Below, in pieces: positions 13,057 to 15,980 of a stretch of 15,980 bases of DNA (position 1 is its first letter; the number at the start of each line of letters is the position of its first letter). The stretch is from Rubrivivax sp. (GTDB taxonomy: Bacteria; Pseudomonadota; Gammaproteobacteria; Burkholderiales; Burkholderiaceae_C), in assembly GCA_020851615.1 (NCBI GenBank), contig JADZCL010000156.1, positions 1 to 15,980 on the forward strand. Reading direction: 5' to 3'. The notes beneath the pieces are model-generated. The model ran no database searches. It saw nothing but the letters and a program-made list of their open reading frames with translations, and was not told the DNA's origin. Position numbers and translations under genes: made by a program.

Positions 13057-13488
13057 ATGAGTCTCGTATCGGAGTTCAAGGAATTCGCAGTCAAGGGCAG
13101 TGTCATCGACCTTGCCGTGGGTGTGATCATCGGCGGCGCCTTCGGCAAGATCGTCGACTCGCTGGTGGGCGACGTCATCATGCCGGTCGTGAGCAAGGTC
13201 TTCGGCGGGCTGGATTTCAGCAACTACTTCATCCCGCTGGCCGGGCAGGCCGACACCGTGCTGGCCGAAGCCAAGAAGCACGGCGCCGTGCTGGCCTATG
13301 GCAACTTCATCACCATCGCGCTGAACTTCCTGATCCTGGCCTTCATCATCTTCATGATGGTCAAGCAGGTCAACCGCCTCAAGCGCGACGAGGCGCCGGC
13401 GGCGGCACCGCCGGCAGCCACGCCCGAAGATGTGCTGCTGCTGCGCGAGATCCGCGACGCACTCAGCCGCGGCAGCCGCGCCTCCTGA
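13057..13488 (+). CDS. mscL: Large-conductance mechanosensitive channel
   Basis: The product is 143 residues, normal for the family. MscL is a homopentameric inner-membrane channel that opens under membrane tension and releases solutes during osmotic downshock. The N-terminal amphipathic helix ([13 protein letters not shown]) leads into TM1, with the pore-lining signature [28 protein letters not shown] at about 16-43. A periplasmic loop spans about 44-82. TM2 is [19 protein letters not shown] at about 84-102, followed by the basic KQVNRLKR and a cytoplasmic C-terminal helix ([14 protein letters not shown]). GGAGG lies about 10 nt before the ATG. It is a single gene divergent from petA, with no clear terminator after it. 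Confidence 0.97.
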   Translation: MSLVSEFKEFAVKGSVIDLAVGVIIGGAFGKIVDSLVGDVIMPVVSKVFGGLDFSNYFIPLAGQADTVLAEAKKHGAVLAYGNFITIALNFLILAFIIFMMVKQVNRLKRDEAPAAAPPAATPEDVLLLREIRDALSRGSRAS

Positions 13489-13552
13489 GCTTCACCTGGG
13501 GCCGGGCACGGCCCGCAGGCATGGCCCAGAATAGCGGGCCGATCCGCCCGCC

Positions 13553-15931
13553 ATGAGTCCTGCCTCGCCCCAGCCTCTGCCGCCCCTGCTCGAATCCGCC
13601 GCGCAGCGCGTGCGGCAGGCGCTGCGTGCGGCGGCCGAACGCACGGCTCAGAGCCTGAACCTGGCTGCCATGACGGCCATGGGCGCGCAACGCGATGCGC
13701 TGCTGGCGGCCCAGTTCGACCTCGGGCACAAGCGCCTCCTCTTCGAGCAGGCCTTCGACCGCGCCTTCGACGAACAGCTCTACGGCAGCACCGCCGGCAC
13801 CGCGCCGGCGCCGCAGGCGTGGGAGGCACTGACGCTGGTCGACGACCGCGAAGTCGAGATCAAGGTGCAGGCCGAGCGCTTTGCGCTCGAGATCACGCAC
13901 GGCCTCGAATGGGAACTGCGCGAACTCGAGGCCTATGTCGGCTCGGTCCTCGGGCATGCGCGCGCCGAACGTCAGCACAACCCGCTGCGGCCGGAGTCGG
14001 TCGGACACGGCGTGGTACGCGCAATCGACGCCATCGCCGAGCGCCCCGAGGCACGCAAGGCGCTGGACGCCGAGCTGCGTCGCTCGCTCGCCGCGGTGCT
14101 GCGCAGCACCTATGCCGAGATCATCGCCGACCTGCGCAACGCCGGCGTGCAACCGGTCTCGCTGAGCGTACGCACACAGGGCTCGGGCACCACCGGCGAG
14201 CCCAGCCGCGCCGGCGCACTCGACAGCGCACCACGCAGCACGGCCGCATCCGGCGGCGACAGCAGCCGCGGCGCCCTCGGCGGCGCGCGCAGTGGCAGTT
14301 CGGGCATGGGCAGCCTGGGCCCGCGCAGCGGCCCGGCCACCCTGGGTGGCGCACCCTTGGGTTCGTCCGGGCGCGGCGGCCGTGGTGGCACGCCGATCGG
14401 CCATGTCGAGCCGGTGATGATGGACTTGCTGCGCCGCCTGGCGCATGTCGAACCGGCAGGCTTCGACACCTCGGGCTTCGGCGGCACGGGCAGCGAGGCC
14501 GGTGCGCTTGCGCCCAACCTCATCCACGCCCACCGCGAACAGCTGCGCGAGGCCTCGCGCGGGGCCCTGGATCACATGGTGATCGACGTGATCGCCAGCC
14601 TCTTCGATCAGATCCTGGCCGACCCCAAGGTGCCTCCGCAGCTGGCGCGCCAGATCGCCCGGCTGCAACTGCCCGTGCTGCGGGCGGCACTGGGCGACCC
14701 GAGCTTCTTCTCCACGCGCAAGCACCCGGTGCGCCAGTTCATCAACCGCATCGCCTCGCTGGGCAACGGCTTCGACGACTTCGACGACGAGCAGGCGCGC
14801 ACCTTCCTGGCCAAGGTTCGCGACCTGGTGCAGGAGGTCGTCAAGGGCGACTTCGACCAGATCGAGACCTACGCGGTGCGACTGGCGGCGCTTGAGGCCT
14901 TCGTCGCCGAACAGGCACGCCATGCCGTGGAGGCGCAGCATGCCGGCACCACGGCGCTGCTGCAGCAGCGCGAGCAGTCGCTGCGCCTGGGCCGGCATTT
15001 CGAGCAGCGGCTGGAAACCGAGTTGCAGCCGCTGGCCGCGCCTGCCTTCCTGCGCGATTTCGTGGCCCGCGTCTGGAGCCGCGTGATCCTGAAGGCAGCC
15101 GAGCGCGAGGGGGTGACGAGCGAGCGCGTGCGCGAATTGCGCCAGGTCGGGCGCGACGTGTTCATGAGCGTGCAACCCAAGACCTCGGCTGCACAGCGCA
15201 AGGCCTTCATGGCCGAACTGCCGAAGATGGTGCAGCGGCTCAACGACGGGCTCAATACCATCGGCTGGCCGGAGGAGCGCCGCCGCCAGTTCTACGGCCA
15301 GTTGATGCCCGCGCACGCCGAGGCCCTCAAGTCCGTCTCCGGCAGCCTGCTCGAGCACAACCTGCTGGCGCGCCAGATCGAGCAGGCGCTCGAGCGGCTG
15401 ATGCCAAGCGCCGGCGAACTGCCGCCGCCCGCGAGTGCCCCGCCGCTGGACGCCGCCACGGCGGAGGCCGCCGAAGCCGCCTTCACCCGCGAGGAGGCGG
15501 CCCAGATCGGCCTCGTGCAGGAGGCGCGCTTCGACTGGGACGGCAAGGTCGACATCGACCTCAGCGCCGAACCCGAGGTCAAGGCCGTCGATCTCGAACT
15601 GCCGGGACTGCCCACTCCCGCCGAAGCCCCGGAGCCCGCCAGCGGACGCACGCTGGCCGATCACATGCAGATCGGCTTCAGCTACCAGATGCACGTCGAC
15701 GGCCAGTGGCAGAAGGTGCGCCTGGCGCATGTCAGCCCCGGGCGCAGCTTCTTCGTCTTCACGCTCGGGCAACGGCACCAGCGCACGATCTCACTGACGC
15801 AGCGCATGCTCGTGCGCCTGTGCGAGTCGGGCCGCATGCGCGCGTTCGAGAGCGCGCAGTTGCTCGAGCGCGCCACGGCGCGCGCGCGGCGGCAGCTCGC
15901 CGGTCTGGCGAGCCCAGGCGGCACAGCCTGA
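13553..15931 (+). CDS. DUF1631 family protein
   Basis: The product is 792 residues, recognised as DUF1631 by overall pattern; the family has no established biochemical role that I can state. The N-terminal helical region (about 10-200) contains FDLGHKRLLFEQAFDRAFDEQL and a VEIKVQAERF stretch. A Ser/Gly/Arg-rich flexible linker spans about 208-282. The conserved central helices follow, with IDVIASLFDQILADPKVPPQLARQIARLQLPVLRAAL and RHPVRQFINR-like KHPVRQFINRIASLG, then AFLRDFVARVWSRVILKA. The acidic/Ala-rich segment around 630-690 precedes a C-terminal beta-rich region (GFSYQMHVDGQWQKVRLAHVSPGRSFFVFT) that resembles a PilZ-like fold. No Shine-Dalgarno sequence is visible before the ATG; a possible -10 (CAGAAT, 13527-13532) would give a very short leader. 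Confidence 0.88.
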   Translation: MSPASPQPLPPLLESAAQRVRQALRAAAERTAQSLNLAAMTAMGAQRDALLAAQFDLGHKRLLFEQAFDRAFDEQLYGSTAGTAPAPQAWEALTLVDDREVEIKVQAERFALEITHGLEWELRELEAYVGSVLGHARAERQHNPLRPESVGHGVVRAIDAIAERPEARKALDAELRRSLAAVLRSTYAEIIADLRNAGVQPVSLSVRTQGSGTTGEPSRAGALDSAPRSTAASGGDSSRGALGGARSGSSGMGSLGPRSGPATLGGAPLGSSGRGGRGGTPIGHVEPVMMDLLRRLAHVEPAGFDTSGFGGTGSEAGALAPNLIHAHREQLREASRGALDHMVIDVIASLFDQILADPKVPPQLARQIARLQLPVLRAALGDPSFFSTRKHPVRQFINRIASLGNGFDDFDDEQARTFLAKVRDLVQEVVKGDFDQIETYAVRLAALEAFVAEQARHAVEAQHAGTTALLQQREQSLRLGRHFEQRLETELQPLAAPAFLRDFVARVWSRVILKAAEREGVTSERVRELRQVGRDVFMSVQPKTSAAQRKAFMAELPKMVQRLNDGLNTIGWPEERRRQFYGQLMPAHAEALKSVSGSLLEHNLLARQIEQALERLMPSAGELPPPASAPPLDAATAEAAEAAFTREEAAQIGLVQEARFDWDGKVDIDLSAEPEVKAVDLELPGLPTPAEAPEPASGRTLADHMQIGFSYQMHVDGQWQKVRLAHVSPGRSFFVFTLGQRHQRTISLTQRMLVRLCESGRMRAFESAQLLERATARARRQLAGLASPGGTA

Positions 15932-15980
15932 GACGCCGGCGCCGCTGCCGGTTGGACGCCGGAGCTCAGCCGCGCGGCGC
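15932..15980. other. Window end, no supported gene
   Basis: The last 49 bp contain a short inverted repeat CCGGC-GCCGCT-GCCGG but no T-tract. A minus-strand stop triplet at 15966-15968 could be the end of a convergent gene outside the window, but too little is present to say. Confidence 0.3.

Noticed and set aside
13489..13552. Possible terminator after mscL (GGGCC/GGCCC stem)
   Set aside because: Only a 5-bp stem and no T-tract; expected by chance in DNA this GC-rich.
13463..15778. 771-codon open frame on the minus strand
   Set aside because: It is antisense to the DUF1631 gene, which has clear family features; the reverse product is low-information Arg/Ala/Leu/Gly-rich sequence.

Overview
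The window is high-GC DNA that looks like a betaproteobacterial chromosome, probably Burkholderiales. The evidence is gene order and protein likeness: mscL diverging from petA-petB-petC, followed by sspA-sspB and a tRNA-Thr gene, with a DUF1631 gene beyond mscL. No organism name can be given from the sequence alone.

Layout. (1) 2-487, + strand: the 3' end of a type I restriction subunit gene (hsdR). (2) 518-8637: an integrated element of about 8.1 kb, bounded by a perfect 15-bp direct repeat. The right copy is the 3' end of tRNA-Thr(UGU), and the left copy lies 30 bp past the hsdR stop. Every convincing gene in the element reads on the minus strand, away from the tRNA. They are a P4-type tyrosine integrase with an ATGA-coupled small protein, then an AlpA-like regulator, a small membrane-anchored protein, a 945-residue primase-helicase-like protein, a TubC-N-like/cysteine-cluster protein, two extensively overlapping small genes, and two conserved unknowns, one with a zinc-ribbon-like cluster. 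(3) 8624-13056: the tRNA, the sspAB stringent-response/proteolysis pair, the petABC operon for respiratory complex III, and the divergent intergenic region. (4) 13057-15931, + strand: mscL and a large DUF1631 protein.

How it works together. The element has an integration module (integrase, core repeats, and pairs of 12-bp arm-like repeats at both ends), a regulator, and a replication module. No conjugation, capsid, tail or terminase gene is recognised. It therefore resembles a small replicative integrative element or phage satellite that would depend on a helper. Most neighbouring genes in the module are joined by stop/start overlaps, so it probably forms one operon.

The signals worth most attention are non-coding. 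They are a likely plus-strand small RNA ending in a 13-bp-stem terminator between the regulator and the integrase; a 29-bp-arm inverted repeat built from 9-bp units at the 3' end of the primase gene (possible origin); and the symmetric arm-site pairs. All identifications are by eye from sequence, without database searches.
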